Of a stretch of 57,854 bases of DNA, positions 28,291 to 35,884 are shown in pieces (position 1 is the first letter of the stretch; each line of letters starts with the position of its first letter). The notes below the pieces were generated by a model, which saw nothing but the letters and a program-made list of their open reading frames with translations, was not told the origin of the DNA and ran no database searches. This DNA comes from Verrucomicrobiia bacterium (GTDB lineage: Bacteria; Verrucomicrobiota; Verrucomicrobiia; Limisphaerales; DSYF01), in the NCBI GenBank assembly GCA_035765895.1, contig DASTWL010000058.1, positions 1 through 57,854 of the forward strand, read 5' to 3'. The translations under genes and the position numbers were made by a program.

Positions 28291-28368
28291 CCAACATCGA
28301 ACAACCAACAACCAACTTCCAAGGGGTGTTGCGCGCCGCGATGGAATTCACTGGATGTTCGATGTTGG
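28291..28368. repeat. Inverted repeat of CCAACATC-type low-complexity sequence
   Basis: The 13 bases at 28291-28303 (CCAACATCGAACA) have their exact complement at 28356-28368. Degenerate CCAAC/GTTGG units extend both arms. It is AT-richer than its surroundings, lies directly upstream of galU, and resembles a short non-coding repeat. Confidence 0.75.
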
Positions 28369-28408
28369 ATGTTGAGTGTTGGATGTTTTCCAGAGGGTTG
28401 AAACGCTC

Positions 28409-28560
28409 GCCCTCACCCCGGCCCTCTCCCCCGGGGAGAGGGAGAATCGTGCGCCGGTTTTGGGAAATGCTGGAAGCCGGAGCTGGCTCGGTGAACTTAC
28501 GCCAAGCGAAAACGTGCGATGGCTGTTCCCTCTCCTGGGGGAGAGGGTCAGGGTGAGGGC
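28409..28560. repeat. MITE-like element with 24-bp imperfect terminal inverted repeats
   Basis: Arms at 28409-28432 and 28537-28560 (GCCCTCACCC... and its complement, two or three mismatches). Each is backed by an inner hairpin (CTCTCCCCCGGGGAGAG and CTCTCCTGGGGGAGAG). No open frame of interest is inside. The arms resemble the flanks of the insert at 19997-20065 in GWD. Together with 28291-28368 it fills most of the 412 bases between galU and the toxin remnant. Confidence 0.8.
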
Positions 28561-28600
28561 GGGCGGCACTCCATCTCCTTGTGCCAACGCGACCGCGCGC

Positions 28601-28669
28601 GTGCGATGCGGGAAGGTGGCGCGTGCCGAGTCCGGCCACGGGGATGACGGCTTTGCGGAGGGTCATGGG
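28601..28669 (-). pseudogene. Partial copy of a galU 5' end (second copy)
   Basis: These 69 bases match 28200-28268 at all but about six positions and encode MTLRKAVIPVAGLGTRHLPAS on the minus strand, the nucleotide-binding start of a GalU-type enzyme. The similarity ends there: the frame runs on into the repeat element. It is a remnant of a duplicated or second galU, not a working gene. Confidence 0.75.
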
Positions 28670-28677
28670 GAATTGGA

Positions 28678-28946
28678 TTAAAGCGACCTGATCAACTTGT
28701 CGTAATCGGCGTGCGAGCCGATGAAAAACCAAAGCGATGTTTCGTCAGTGCGGACACAAACTGCCCGCCAGTCCAGGCCGATGCGAGCGGAGAAGATGGG
28801 GCGGGTGGCGTGAACCTGTTTGAACTGAAGACTCGGATGCCACGGGTCGCGCAACCACGTGCCAAAGGCTTTTCGCGCCTGCCGCCGGAGTGAGGCGGCA
28901 ATTCCGCGAGATGCTTCCGGAACTGTTTAGTCGTTCGGGAAGTCAC
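28678..28946 (-). pseudogene. RelE/ParE-superfamily toxin gene with one-base frameshift
   Basis: The minus strand from GTG 28946 reads VTSRTTKQFRKHLAELPPH. After a shift of one base near 28890/28891 it continues LRRQARKAFGTWLRDPWHPSL, then PIFSARIGLDWRAV and WFFIGSHADYDKLIRSL, stopping at 28678. Joined, the parts give a typical ~89-residue RelE/ParE-like toxin with the usual HPSL, Y/FSxRIGL and WFxIGSHxEYDKLI motifs. The locus is 269 bases, one short of a whole number of codons. The start overlaps the antitoxin stop by 20 bases, as expected for such modules. A sequencing error cannot be excluded. Confidence 0.75.
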
Positions 28947-29157
28947 GCTTTACATCCAGGGGCTGCGTCTTGCCGTCCGCCAGTTCGCGCAGCGCGCCGT
29001 CCGCCAGCCGGGACAGCTCGTCCTGCGAGGAGGCAAACGACTGCTCCCAGCGCCGTTCCGATTCCAGTTCCGCCAGGAGCAGCGAGGCCACGGCATCCTG
29101 CTCAGATTCGGACAGCTTTGAAGCTTCCTTGAAAGCGCGTTCAAGCAGTTGCGTCAT
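28927..29157 (-). CDS. Antitoxin of a RelE/ParE-type toxin-antitoxin module
   Basis: A 76-residue acidic helical protein: MTQLLERAFKEASKLSESEQDAVASLLLAELESE, then RRWEQSFASSQDELSRLADGALRELADGKTQPLD. This is a familiar small antitoxin pattern in which the C-terminal part wraps and neutralises the toxin encoded just downstream. No DNA-binding fold is obvious in this short chain. The gene is intact although the toxin frame is broken, a frequent decay order. The start ATG at 29157 has no upstream gene in the same operon. Confidence 0.85.
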   Translation of the reverse strand: MTQLLERAFKEASKLSESEQDAVASLLLAELESERRWEQSFASSQDELSRLADGALRELADGKTQPLDVKRDFPND

Positions 29158-29191
29158 GGCGGAAAAATAGGCCGATTAACGGTCTGGAGCA

Positions 29192-29244
29192 AGGAGGAGC
29201 GCGGAGCCGATACCGGTCACGGGGATGACGGCTCTGCGGATGGT
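29192..29244 (-). pseudogene. Partial copy of a galU 5' end (third copy)
   Basis: The minus strand reads VTIRRAVIPVTGIGSALLLA, a degenerate version of the GalU start (RKAVIPVAGLGTR). On the plus strand the shared core is CACGGGGATGACGGCT. It lies just upstream of the antitoxin, so the toxin-antitoxin pair sits between the second and third galU-start remnants. Confidence 0.6.
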
Positions 29245-29258
29245 TACTTGCGGCCTGG

Positions 29259-29492
29259 TCATCGAATTGGCTTTTCCAGTTTGCTCACCACGAATGCCAG
29301 AACGCAAATGAACGCGGCGATGAGGGCACAGGCACCAACGCCCACAAAGATGACAAGGAGAATACTTGGATCGTCGTCGTCCGTATCGTAGTGCTCCAAT
29401 GCGAACCACAAAGCCGTATAAAGTGCGACAAGCACCAGTGTCGTAATGGCCGCCCGCTTGGCGACCAGTTGGGTTGTGGTGCTTTTACTCAC
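29259..29492 (-). CDS. Small two-helix membrane protein, unknown function
   Basis: A 77-residue predicted membrane protein with two hydrophobic helices (AAITTLVLVALYTALWFAL, and the stretch LLVIFVGVGACALIAAFICV) separated by an acidic loop (EHYDTDDDDPS). The GTG at 29492 is the most economical start; an ATG 21 codons upstream has an unconvincing leader. No family is recognised. It lies between the third galU-start remnant and the GHMP kinase gene on the same strand. Confidence 0.5.
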   Translation of the reverse strand: MSKSTTTQLVAKRAAITTLVLVALYTALWFALEHYDTDDDDPSILLVIFVGVGACALIAAFICVLAFVVSKLEKPIR

Positions 29493-29561
29493 GGCATGCG
29501 GATCTGAGTTAAGCTGAAGCCTCCCCCGACATGAGCGAAGTCCAGCGCCATGCATTTGCCT

Positions 29562-31010
29562 TCAAACCTCCCGCCGTTGCCACCCGTGCGCGCCGAAGAC
29601 GTAACGGCGGGCGCCGAATTCCAGCGCGCCGGGCGACGTGCCTTCAAAGATGTCCGGCATCACGCCGATGCGGCGCGAATACTCGGTGGCGATCTGCGGG
29701 ATGTATTCCTTGAGCGCGTCGAGCTGGCCAAAGACGGCCACGGTGCCGCCGGTGCCGCCGCCGGTGATCTTCGCGCCGTAAAGCCCCGCCTTGGCGCCGC
29801 GCTTGTGCACGGCTTCGACGAGAAAATCCACCTCCTCGACGGAAAGATGGCAGTTGTCCTTGTAGCTGGCGTGCGCGCCATACATGCATTCGCCGGCGGT
29901 GATGAGCGCCCTATCGTCGCCGGCCTTCGCGGCGCGGAGGGCGTCCATGAATTTCAGCACGCGCTCGTTTTCCTCGATGGGATGGCGCGTCGGCCCGACG
30001 ACCGAATACGTTGCGTCGGGCTGGATGGTGGTGACGGGATCGTCGTGCGTCTTGAAGCGGTTGAGGAATTCCGAGCCGACGATTTCCTGTGGGATTTCCT
30101 TTTCGTAACCCTCGCGGAATTCTTTCGAGGAAAGTTCCGTGAGGTAGTTCAACGCCGCGCGACCGGTGCGGGCGCGGATTTCGTTGATCATCTTCTTGCC
30201 CATGAACGCGCCGATGCGGGTGTCGCTGTAGGGATTGCCGGCGACGGAATGGCGGACCATCGAGTTGATGCCGACAAAGCCGGCGCCCGGCGGAATCTCC
30301 ACTTCGCCGACGACCTGCCCGGGCCGGCAGAGAATGTGCGTGAGGCGGTTCTGGTGGCCGCACGTGATGGCGGTTTGGTCCATGATGCCGCAGGGCGCGC
30401 CCACGACGTGGTTTTCCGCCATCTGGCCGAGCCGCGCCAGCCGTGCGGCATCCAGCTGGAGGCCGAGATACGCGTTCAGGCATTGCAGCGTGCCGATTTC
30501 GACGGCGGCCGAACTGCCGATGCCGACGTTCATGGGCACGGCGCTGAGGAGCAGCATGCTGAAGCCGTAGGGCAGCTTCACCGATTCTTCGCGCAACAAC
30601 GTGAAGATGCTGCCGCCAATGTAAGCCGCCCAGGAAATCAGCGGATTGGCCTGGCACAACGCCCGCACCTGGGCGTAGTCCGCCAGCCCGTCGCCCGAGG
30701 CGAAGTAATCGAGCGGGATGCGCGTCTCCACCGGCAAACTGCGCTGGCCCGCCTGCATCGTGCGGATGCGCAGCGTGCGGTCCGTGCGCGGCTGGAGCGC
30801 CATCAACATGCCCCGGCCGAGGACGGCCTCGCAGACGTTGGCGCCGGAGTAATCGGCAATGCCGCCCATCACGTCGAGCCGGGCCGGCACGCGTGACACC
30901 CAGATTTCGCCGCTGTTGAAGAAGCTCGCGAAGCCGGTGGGGTCGCTGTTGGGTTTGCGCAGCAGGTGCTCGAATTCGTGCAGCTCAAAAGGCAGAGATT
31001 TGGTTTCCAT
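29562..31010 (-). CDS. GHMP-family sugar kinase, arabinokinase/galactokinase-like
   Basis: An ATP-dependent sugar-1-kinase of 482 residues. Motif 1 is VPARLDVMGGIADYSGANV, the variant seen in plant L-arabinokinase and its bacterial relatives rather than the GRVNLIGEH of classic galactokinase. The phosphate-binding motif 2 is AVPMNVGIGSSAAVEIG, and motif 3 is AKITGGGTGGTVAVFG. The start at 31010 (METKSLPFEL) is preceded by the remainder of an open frame with no conserved sequence. A sugar-1-phosphate from this enzyme together with GalU would feed nucleotide-sugar synthesis; the sugar is not determined. It is on the same strand as galU but separated by the repeat mosaic. Confidence 0.88.
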   Translation of the reverse strand: METKSLPFELHEFEHLLRKPNSDPTGFASFFNSGEIWVSRVPARLDVMGGIADYSGANVCEAVLGRGMLMALQPRTDRTLRIRTMQAGQRSLPVETRIPLDYFASGDGLADYAQVRALCQANPLISWAAYIGGSIFTLLREESVKLPYGFSMLLLSAVPMNVGIGSSAAVEIGTLQCLNAYLGLQLDAARLARLGQMAENHVVGAPCGIMDQTAITCGHQNRLTHILCRPGQVVGEVEIPPGAGFVGINSMVRHSVAGNPYSDTRIGAFMGKKMINEIRARTGRAALNYLTELSSKEFREGYEKEIPQEIVGSEFLNRFKTHDDPVTTIQPDATYSVVGPTRHPIEENERVLKFMDALRAAKAGDDRALITAGECMYGAHASYKDNCHLSVEEVDFLVEAVHKRGAKAGLYGAKITGGGTGGTVAVFGQLDALKEYIPQIATEYSRRIGVMPDIFEGTSPGALEFGARRYVFGAHGWQRREV

Positions 31011-31109
31011 GATTCGCGTGCGTCGTCGCTTCGGATGCGGCGGAAAAATGCCAAGCCCGGGCCGGCCGGTCACGCGGGAAAACCAGTCCGGCCGGTGCGC
31101 CGGCCCCGT

Positions 31110-31619
31110 TCACGCCCGCGGTTTCGGGTGGTGATGGCGGAACAACTTGTCGCGGCAGGCAATCAGGTAGGCCACGATCACGACGTTCCCCGCGAGCAGG
31201 CTGAACATGGCCCAGCTGAACTTGCCCAGCAGTTCGAACATTTCGAGCGGGATGAAAAAGGCCGTCTCCGCGATGGCGAACCAGACGGCCCACCACGAGC
31301 GGCGAATCAGCCCGAAGCCTTCAATCGCGAGCAGCAAGGCGTAGAGCAGGCTGCCCGATGCCAGCCAGCGCAGGTTGGTGGGGGTGATTTTGGCGAGGTT
31401 TTCGCCGACGCGCGCGAAGAAGCGGTGCTCCGGATCGATGCGCACGAAGCGCAGCACGTTGTCGAACACCTGGCCGACGTCCTTGCCGATGAGCGAGGCA
31501 AAGCCCGCCGCGAGCAGCGCCAGCAACAGCGCCTTGCCCAGCTTGACGACAATGATGGCCCAAAGCGTCGGGGCACGGCGCCGGATGAACGACGTCTCCA
31601 CTTGGGCGGACGCAGGCAT
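31110..31619 (-). CDS. DUF2127-family membrane protein
   Basis: A 169-residue protein with four hydrophobic helices. The first spans roughly residues 20-42 (IIVVKLGKALLLALLAAGF). An amphipathic region (VLRFVRIDPEHRFFARVGENLAKI) and a second pair of helices with the conserved EGFGLIRRSWWAVWFAIAET follow. This matches DUF2127, a family of unknown function. Its ATG overlaps the glyS stop by one base, so translation is likely coupled to glyS, though no functional link is known. Confidence 0.8.
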   Translation of the reverse strand: MPASAQVETSFIRRRAPTLWAIIVVKLGKALLLALLAAGFASLIGKDVGQVFDNVLRFVRIDPEHRFFARVGENLAKITPTNLRWLASGSLLYALLLAIEGFGLIRRSWWAVWFAIAETAFFIPLEMFELLGKFSWAMFSLLAGNVVIVAYLIACRDKLFRHHHPKPRA

Positions 31620-33238
31620 CAGCGCACCCGGGCCAGCAGCCAGCCGGACAGTTCGCTGATGGGCAGCCGCTCCTGCCGGCCGTCGTCGCGGTGGCGGATG
31701 GTGACGGTGTCCTTCAACTCCGGCTTCTCGCCGAGTGATTCAAAATCAATCGTCACGCAGAATGGCGTGCCGGCTTCGTCCTGCCGCGCGTAACGGCGGC
31801 CGATCGACCCCGCATCGTCATAGAACGCATTCATCTGGCCGCGCAACAACTGATAGACCTCGCGCGCCTTGGCCACCAGTTCGGGCTTGTTCTTCAGCAA
31901 CGGCAGCACGGCCACCTTGGTCGGCGCCACGCGCGGATGGAACTTCATGATGATGCGCGTCTCGCTCCTGCCCTTGTCGTCGGTCTCGGTGACTTCCGTA
32001 TAGGCGTTGGCGATGAGCGCGAGGATGAGGCGGTCTACGCCGGCTGACGGTTCGATGACGTGCGGAACGTATTGGCCCTTCGCGAGACCGTTCGCATCGT
32101 CGGTGGCCTGCTTCGCGGCGGCTTCCGCTTCCACGCCGGATTTTTCCAGGTAGCGTTTGCGGTTCTCGTAGTAGCGGCGCCAGAGGTCATCCTGCTTTTC
32201 CTTGGGCAGCTTGCCCCAGGCCGTGCGCAGTTCCTCGTCGAACACGCCCATCGGCTTGCCGGAGAACCGCGCGTGCTGGCTCAGGTCGAAATCACTGCGT
32301 GCCGCGATGCCTTCGAGTTCCTCGCCCTTCAACTCGCCCTTTTCGTCGCGCTTGCTGAACGGGAACTTGAACAGGATGTCCACCGTGGCCCGGGCGTAAT
32401 GCGCCAGTTCCTCCGGCTTCTGCCAGTATTCGACCAGTGTGTGGCGCGGCAGGCCGATGCCTTCATAAAACCGGAGGCGTTCCTCGACCCAGTATTGATG
32501 CCAGAGCTGCCAGCCCCAGTTGGGCTGCGGTTCGCCCGGATGACCGGGGCCGCCCGGCGTGGCGACGGCGCCGCTGATCGCTTCGATTGCCTCGTCGGGC
32601 TTGATGAAGAACTCCAGCTCCATCTGCTCGAATTCGCGCGAGCGGAAGGTGTAATTGCGCGGCGTCACCTCGTTGCGGAACGCCTTGCCGATTTGCGCGA
32701 TGCCGAACGGCACCTTCTGGCGCGACGTTTCCAGCACGTTCTTGAACTGCGCGAAAATTGCCTGGGCGGTTTCGGGGCGCAGGTAGGCAATGGCCGAATC
32801 ATCCTGCACCGGGCCCACGTAGGTCTGGAACATCAGGTTGAAGGCGCGCGGCGCGGTCTTCTCGCCGTGGCAGTCCTTCACGCACTTGCTGGGCTTTTGC
32901 GGGCAGGGGATTTCGTCAATCTGGTCCGCGCGGAAACGGCCCTTGCAGGTTTTGCAATCAATCATCGGATCGCTGAACGTCGCCACGTGGCCGGAGGCCT
33001 TCCAGATGTCTGGCGACATGATGATGGTGGCTTCGAGGCCGGCAACGTCGTCGCGCTGGCGGATCATGGTATTCCACCAGAGCTCCTTGACGTTGCGCTT
33101 GAGTTCGGCGCCGAGCGGACCGTAATCCCAGAAGCCGTTGATGCCACCGTAGATTTCCGACGACTGGAAAATGAAGCCACGACGTTTGCACAAGGAGACG
33201 ATTTTCTCCATCAACACATTTTCTTTCGGCTCGGCCAT
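31619..33238 (-). CDS. glyS: Glycyl-tRNA synthetase, single-chain (alpha2) type
   Basis: Charges tRNA-Gly with glycine. It is a class II synthetase of 539 residues of the homodimeric form (not the alpha/beta type). The N-terminal catalytic part has FIFQSSEIYGGINGFWDYGP, a Cys-rich insertion (CKTCKGRFRADQIDEIPC), motif 2 (FRNEVTPRNYTFRSREFEQME) and motif 3 (YVPHVIEPSAGVDRLI). It ends with the anticodon-binding domain (PTKVAVLPLL and RRYARQDEAGTPFCVT). The start MAEPKENVLMEKI at 33238 was chosen because the 155 upstream codons are not conserved and overlap the next gene. Confidence 0.96.
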   Translation of the reverse strand: MAEPKENVLMEKIVSLCKRRGFIFQSSEIYGGINGFWDYGPLGAELKRNVKELWWNTMIRQRDDVAGLEATIIMSPDIWKASGHVATFSDPMIDCKTCKGRFRADQIDEIPCPQKPSKCVKDCHGEKTAPRAFNLMFQTYVGPVQDDSAIAYLRPETAQAIFAQFKNVLETSRQKVPFGIAQIGKAFRNEVTPRNYTFRSREFEQMELEFFIKPDEAIEAISGAVATPGGPGHPGEPQPNWGWQLWHQYWVEERLRFYEGIGLPRHTLVEYWQKPEELAHYARATVDILFKFPFSKRDEKGELKGEELEGIAARSDFDLSQHARFSGKPMGVFDEELRTAWGKLPKEKQDDLWRRYYENRKRYLEKSGVEAEAAAKQATDDANGLAKGQYVPHVIEPSAGVDRLILALIANAYTEVTETDDKGRSETRIIMKFHPRVAPTKVAVLPLLKNKPELVAKAREVYQLLRGQMNAFYDDAGSIGRRYARQDEAGTPFCVTIDFESLGEKPELKDTVTIRHRDDGRQERLPISELSGWLLARVR

Positions 33239-33312
33239 AGGGTGCGCAGTGTTCTGAATGGGCGGAAACAAGTCAAGGAAGGGGGAACTGCGAGGCGGAT
33301 TGCCCGCACCGT

Positions 33313-33522
33313 TCAAAGCTCGTCCTCGCGCTCGGCGTAGAACAACTGCCAGGCCCGGTCGTAATCCGCCTCGGGCACGAACACGTGCGTCTCGCGGCTG
33401 AGATCGCCGTCGTCCGGCTGGCTGGGATCGGCAAATTCTTGCGTGGCGGCGATGCCATGCTTTTCCAGCATCACGACCAGCAACTCGGCCTTGATGACGG
33501 GCCCGGTGAAGAAACGCTTCAT
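33313..33522 (-). CDS. DUF2007-like small protein
   Basis: A 69-residue protein: MKRFFTGPVIKAELLVVMLEKHGIAATQE... FVPEADYDRAWQLFYAE. The pattern (a short beta-alpha-beta unit in which residues move from A/ELL to a hydrophobic pair and a D/A-x-x-L end) matches DUF2007, 'putative signal transducing protein', often encoded near translation genes. The ATG at 33522 is preferred to one 6 codons upstream. Role unknown. Confidence 0.7.
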   Translation of the reverse strand: MKRFFTGPVIKAELLVVMLEKHGIAATQEFADPSQPDDGDLSRETHVFVPEADYDRAWQLFYAEREDEL

Positions 33523-33540
33523 GCCCGCAAGATGACGCAA

Positions 33541-34206
33541 CTACTCCGGCATGGCGAGGCGGAGGATGGCGTTGGTGTGTGCTTCCAGGTTCAGTCTCAG
33601 TGCGTTGGTCACGACCTCCTGGAGTTTGGCCGAGTTCATTTGCTGCACGCTGCCATCGGCCAAAGCCATATTGCCGCCGCCTTGGTGGCCCTGGCCAGCC
33701 CACGTGGGGACGTCGTTGGATCGGATGGTCAGAATCTTTTGGACCGTCGGGTGGCCCGTTGTAAGGAAACGGTCGCCCGCGAGCGGAAATTCCGGCAGAA
33801 CCTCTTCGGCCTCCAAGGCGATGAAATAGCTGATATTGGTGTTCGCGAGCGTGCTGAAATTGGCTGCGGGCCGGCGTGAATCAGCCGGACAGGCGAGAAT
33901 GAACGGCGTGCCCAGTTCATTCGACAGGACTTGAAATGTGCGCCACACCTCGTTGGCGAACTCAAGCGTTCCTTGCCGGTTCGTGGAGCGCGCCATCGGG
34001 AATTTATCGTCGCTGTCAGGGCTCCAAATTCGGAATGACAGGCCGATTTGCTTCAAATACGAGACGCAGTGAATGCGCTGCGCCCTTTGCCGTGCGTGGA
34101 TGAGGCCGGGAATCAGGACTAAAGCGAGCAGGATGATGGTGCCGACCAGAACGATCAGTTCAATGACGGTGAAGGCCGGGCGATTGGCTTTTGAACTAAA
34201 TCGCAT
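33541..34206 (-). CDS. Prepilin-type cleavage/methylation domain protein (pseudopilin-like)
   Basis: A 221-residue secreted protein. The N-terminus FTVIELIVLVGTIILLAL has the prepilin peptidase pattern with Glu5, preceded by a short basic leader (MRFSSKANRPA). The position before Phe is Ala instead of Gly. The rest (SYFIALEAEEVLPEFPLAGDRF, NMALADGSVQQM) is the Verrucomicrobia DUF1559-like C-terminal domain with its final DGSV-type core. It is paired tandemly with a second, degenerate homologue (34213-34890), 6 bases away. These proteins are thought to be assembled or secreted by a pseudopilus machine such as the GspF one, but the true role is unknown. Confidence 0.85.
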   Translation of the reverse strand: MRFSSKANRPAFTVIELIVLVGTIILLALVLIPGLIHARQRAQRIHCVSYLKQIGLSFRIWSPDSDDKFPMARSTNRQGTLEFANEVWRTFQVLSNELGTPFILACPADSRRPAANFSTLANTNISYFIALEAEEVLPEFPLAGDRFLTTGHPTVQKILTIRSNDVPTWAGQGHQGGGNMALADGSVQQMNSAKLQEVVTNALRLNLEAHTNAILRLAMPE

Positions 34207-34212
34207 GGCCAG

Positions 34213-34890
34213 TCAGGGAATCGCTAGACGGAACGCCGTGTTCGTGGTGGCGGCGTAGTAGGCGGCGAGTGCGTTGGTGGCGGAACGATTTAGCCCGGCA
34301 TTGTTCAATTGTTGCACGCTGCCATCAGCAAAGCAGAGGTTTCCTTGGTTGGTGTGAATCTGAGCCGTCCAATTCAACTTCAGATTGGTTCGCAACATCA
34401 GCACCCCTCGGGCAGACCGCAAGCCGTTGGTCGAAATGTTGCGATCTCCGGAAAGCCACATGTCGGGCAATATTTCATCCGCCTCCGGCACGACGAAGTA
34501 ACTCACGTTGGCATCGCGCAAGGCGGCAAAGTTGGTGGCGCTTGTGCGACCTGAATCGTTCGGACAAACGAGGTCTCTCGGGGTGCCCAGTTCATTCGAC
34601 ATGACCGCGAAATGCGGAAAGACAACGCCAGATCGAACGCATTCCATCGTGCCACCATTATTGGTGGAAACCTGCATTGGATATTTGTCGCCGTTGTCGC
34701 CGCTCCACAAGCGGAAGGAGAGCCCAATTTGTTTCATTTGAAGGACGCAGTTTACTTGGCTCGACGTGGTGTGCGCCCGGGCGAAATAGCTGAGGCCCAC
34801 CATTGCTACGATCACCGCTGCGATAAGCATCACCAACAGATCAAGAGCACTTGTGTCGCCGCGTTCTGAAGAATGGCTCCTCGTTTGCAT
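34213..34890 (-). CDS. Pseudopilin-like protein with degenerate prepilin peptidase site
   Basis: A 225-residue homologue of the neighbouring gene. It shares CVLQMKQIGLSFRLWSGDNGDKYPMQ, MSNELGTPRDLVCP, SYFVVPEADEILPDM and FADGSVQQLN, so it is a tandem duplicate. The N-terminal hydrophobic segment (LDLLVMLIAAVIVAMVGLSYF) remains, but the cleavage motif G/A-F-T-x-x-E is not recognisable: the sequence is DTSALDLL with Asp where Glu is expected. It may be exported or anchored without normal processing, or be non-functional; the frame is intact. Confidence 0.8.
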   Translation of the reverse strand: MQTRSHSSERGDTSALDLLVMLIAAVIVAMVGLSYFARAHTTSSQVNCVLQMKQIGLSFRLWSGDNGDKYPMQVSTNNGGTMECVRSGVVFPHFAVMSNELGTPRDLVCPNDSGRTSATNFAALRDANVSYFVVPEADEILPDMWLSGDRNISTNGLRSARGVLMLRTNLKLNWTAQIHTNQGNLCFADGSVQQLNNAGLNRSATNALAAYYAATTNTAFRLAIP

Positions 34891-34980
34891 GGTCCCGCCA
34901 ATTGTGAATTTTACCCGACTGACATCTGGAACACTGTCATTCTAGCCGGAAACCAAGCGGATGGCGAGCGAGGGGTTTTG

Positions 34981-35014
34981 AAGAGCGCCGACCAAACAAG
35001 GCCGCAGCGCTCTT
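34981..35014. terminator. Hairpin downstream of the ECF operon
   Basis: An 8-bp perfect stem AAGAGCGC/GCGCTCTT (34981-34988 and 35007-35014) lies 25 bases beyond the end of the 35039 gene in its direction of transcription. The tail is not T-rich, so it is a weak terminator or simply a hairpin. Confidence 0.35.
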
Positions 35015-35038
35015 GCGTTCAGGTATCGAGTTCCGACT

Positions 35039-35542
35039 TCAGCGCGCTTCCGGCGGAGTGGCGGAAGGAACGTTGGTTTCGGGCGCGTTCGGCGTCGGCC
35101 GCAGTCGTTCGCGGGGCGGCTGCTCGCCGGCGCGGCCGGCCTGCCGCGCCGTGCGCTTCATCAAGTCCTCGAACTTGCGCCGTTGTTCGGGCGAGAGTTC
35201 GGCGCGGATTTTTTCCCGCACGGATTGGAGTTCCTTGCGCATGTCCGGCGCGACGCTTTCCCAGATCTTGCGGCTGCGTTCCTGGCCGTCACGGAGGATT
35301 TTCTCGATGCGTTCGCGCTGTTCGGTGCTGAGGTCCAGTTCCCGGTTGGCGCGGACGAGAAATTCAAGGCGCTGCAATTGCGCGGGCGTGACGTTGGCGG
35401 CGGGCGCGTTGGTGTTGCCGCTGAACAGGCGCGGCGGGCGAATCTTGACCGGCGTGGCAACGTGCCGGACCAGCAGGCCGCCGGTGATCACGCCGGCGCC
35501 GAAGATCACCATCGTGGCGAGAATGACTTTCCAGGAATTCAC
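35039..35542 (-). CDS. Spy/CpxP-like periplasmic helical protein (membrane-anchored)
   Basis: A 167-residue protein with an N-terminal membrane anchor (residues ~5-25, VILATMVIFGAGVITGGLL) and a charged helical domain, LSTEQRERIEKILRDGQERSRKIWESVAPD then LSPEQRRKFEDLMKR. The LTxEQ..I..IL / LSPEQR..F..LM pattern is that of Spy/CpxP-type stress or metal-responsive chaperones and of related heavy-metal-binding proteins. The start is a GTG overlapping the previous stop (GTGA). It is the third gene of the ECF sigma/anti-sigma-like operon and so probably part of that envelope-stress circuit. Confidence 0.7.
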   Translation of the reverse strand: MNSWKVILATMVIFGAGVITGGLLVRHVATPVKIRPPRLFSGNTNAPAANVTPAQLQRLEFLVRANRELDLSTEQRERIEKILRDGQERSRKIWESVAPDMRKELQSVREKIRAELSPEQRRKFEDLMKRTARQAGRAGEQPPRERLRPTPNAPETNVPSATPPEAR

Positions 35543-35847
35543 CAGGCGGAATTGCCGTCCTGGGTGACGGCGACGAGCAGGGTGTTTTCGAGCTGTTGCG
35601 AGAGGTCGGTCGAATTCGTGCTGCCGGCGGGATTGAAGGCGGCCCACGCGCACAACAGCAGGGCGATGGCGACGCACGGCGCGGCCGCCCGCCACAGCGC
35701 CTGCGACCACGCGGCCCACTGGTCCACCCGGCGCAGGTTGCCGAGCTGCGCCATGATGCGCTGTTCAAAGGCGTAAGGCACCGCGTCGGACGGCGGATGG
35801 GCCCGCGCGGCGGAGATGAGTTTGCGTTCGAGTTGGGTTGCCTTCAT
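35539..35847 (-). CDS. Small membrane protein, candidate anti-sigma factor
   Basis: A 102-residue single-pass protein. It has a cytoplasmic N-terminus of ~55 residues (MKATQLERKLISAARAHPP... IMAQLGNLRR), a membrane segment near residues 55-75 (APCVAIALLLCAWAAF) and a short polar C-terminus. It directly follows the ECF sigma gene (38-bp gap) and precedes the Spy-like gene with overlapping stop/start. That order and topology are what one expects of a membrane-tethered anti-sigma factor, but no zinc-binding anti-sigma motif is present, so the role is inferred from position. The ATG at 35847 is preferred over a GTG two codons upstream. Confidence 0.6.
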   Translation of the reverse strand: MKATQLERKLISAARAHPPSDAVPYAFEQRIMAQLGNLRRVDQWAAWSQALWRAAAPCVAIALLLCAWAAFNPAGSTNSTDLSQQLENTLLVAVTQDGNSAW

Positions 35848-35884
35848 ACGCACAAAAATTCAGACGCCTCCGTGGGAGGCCCGG

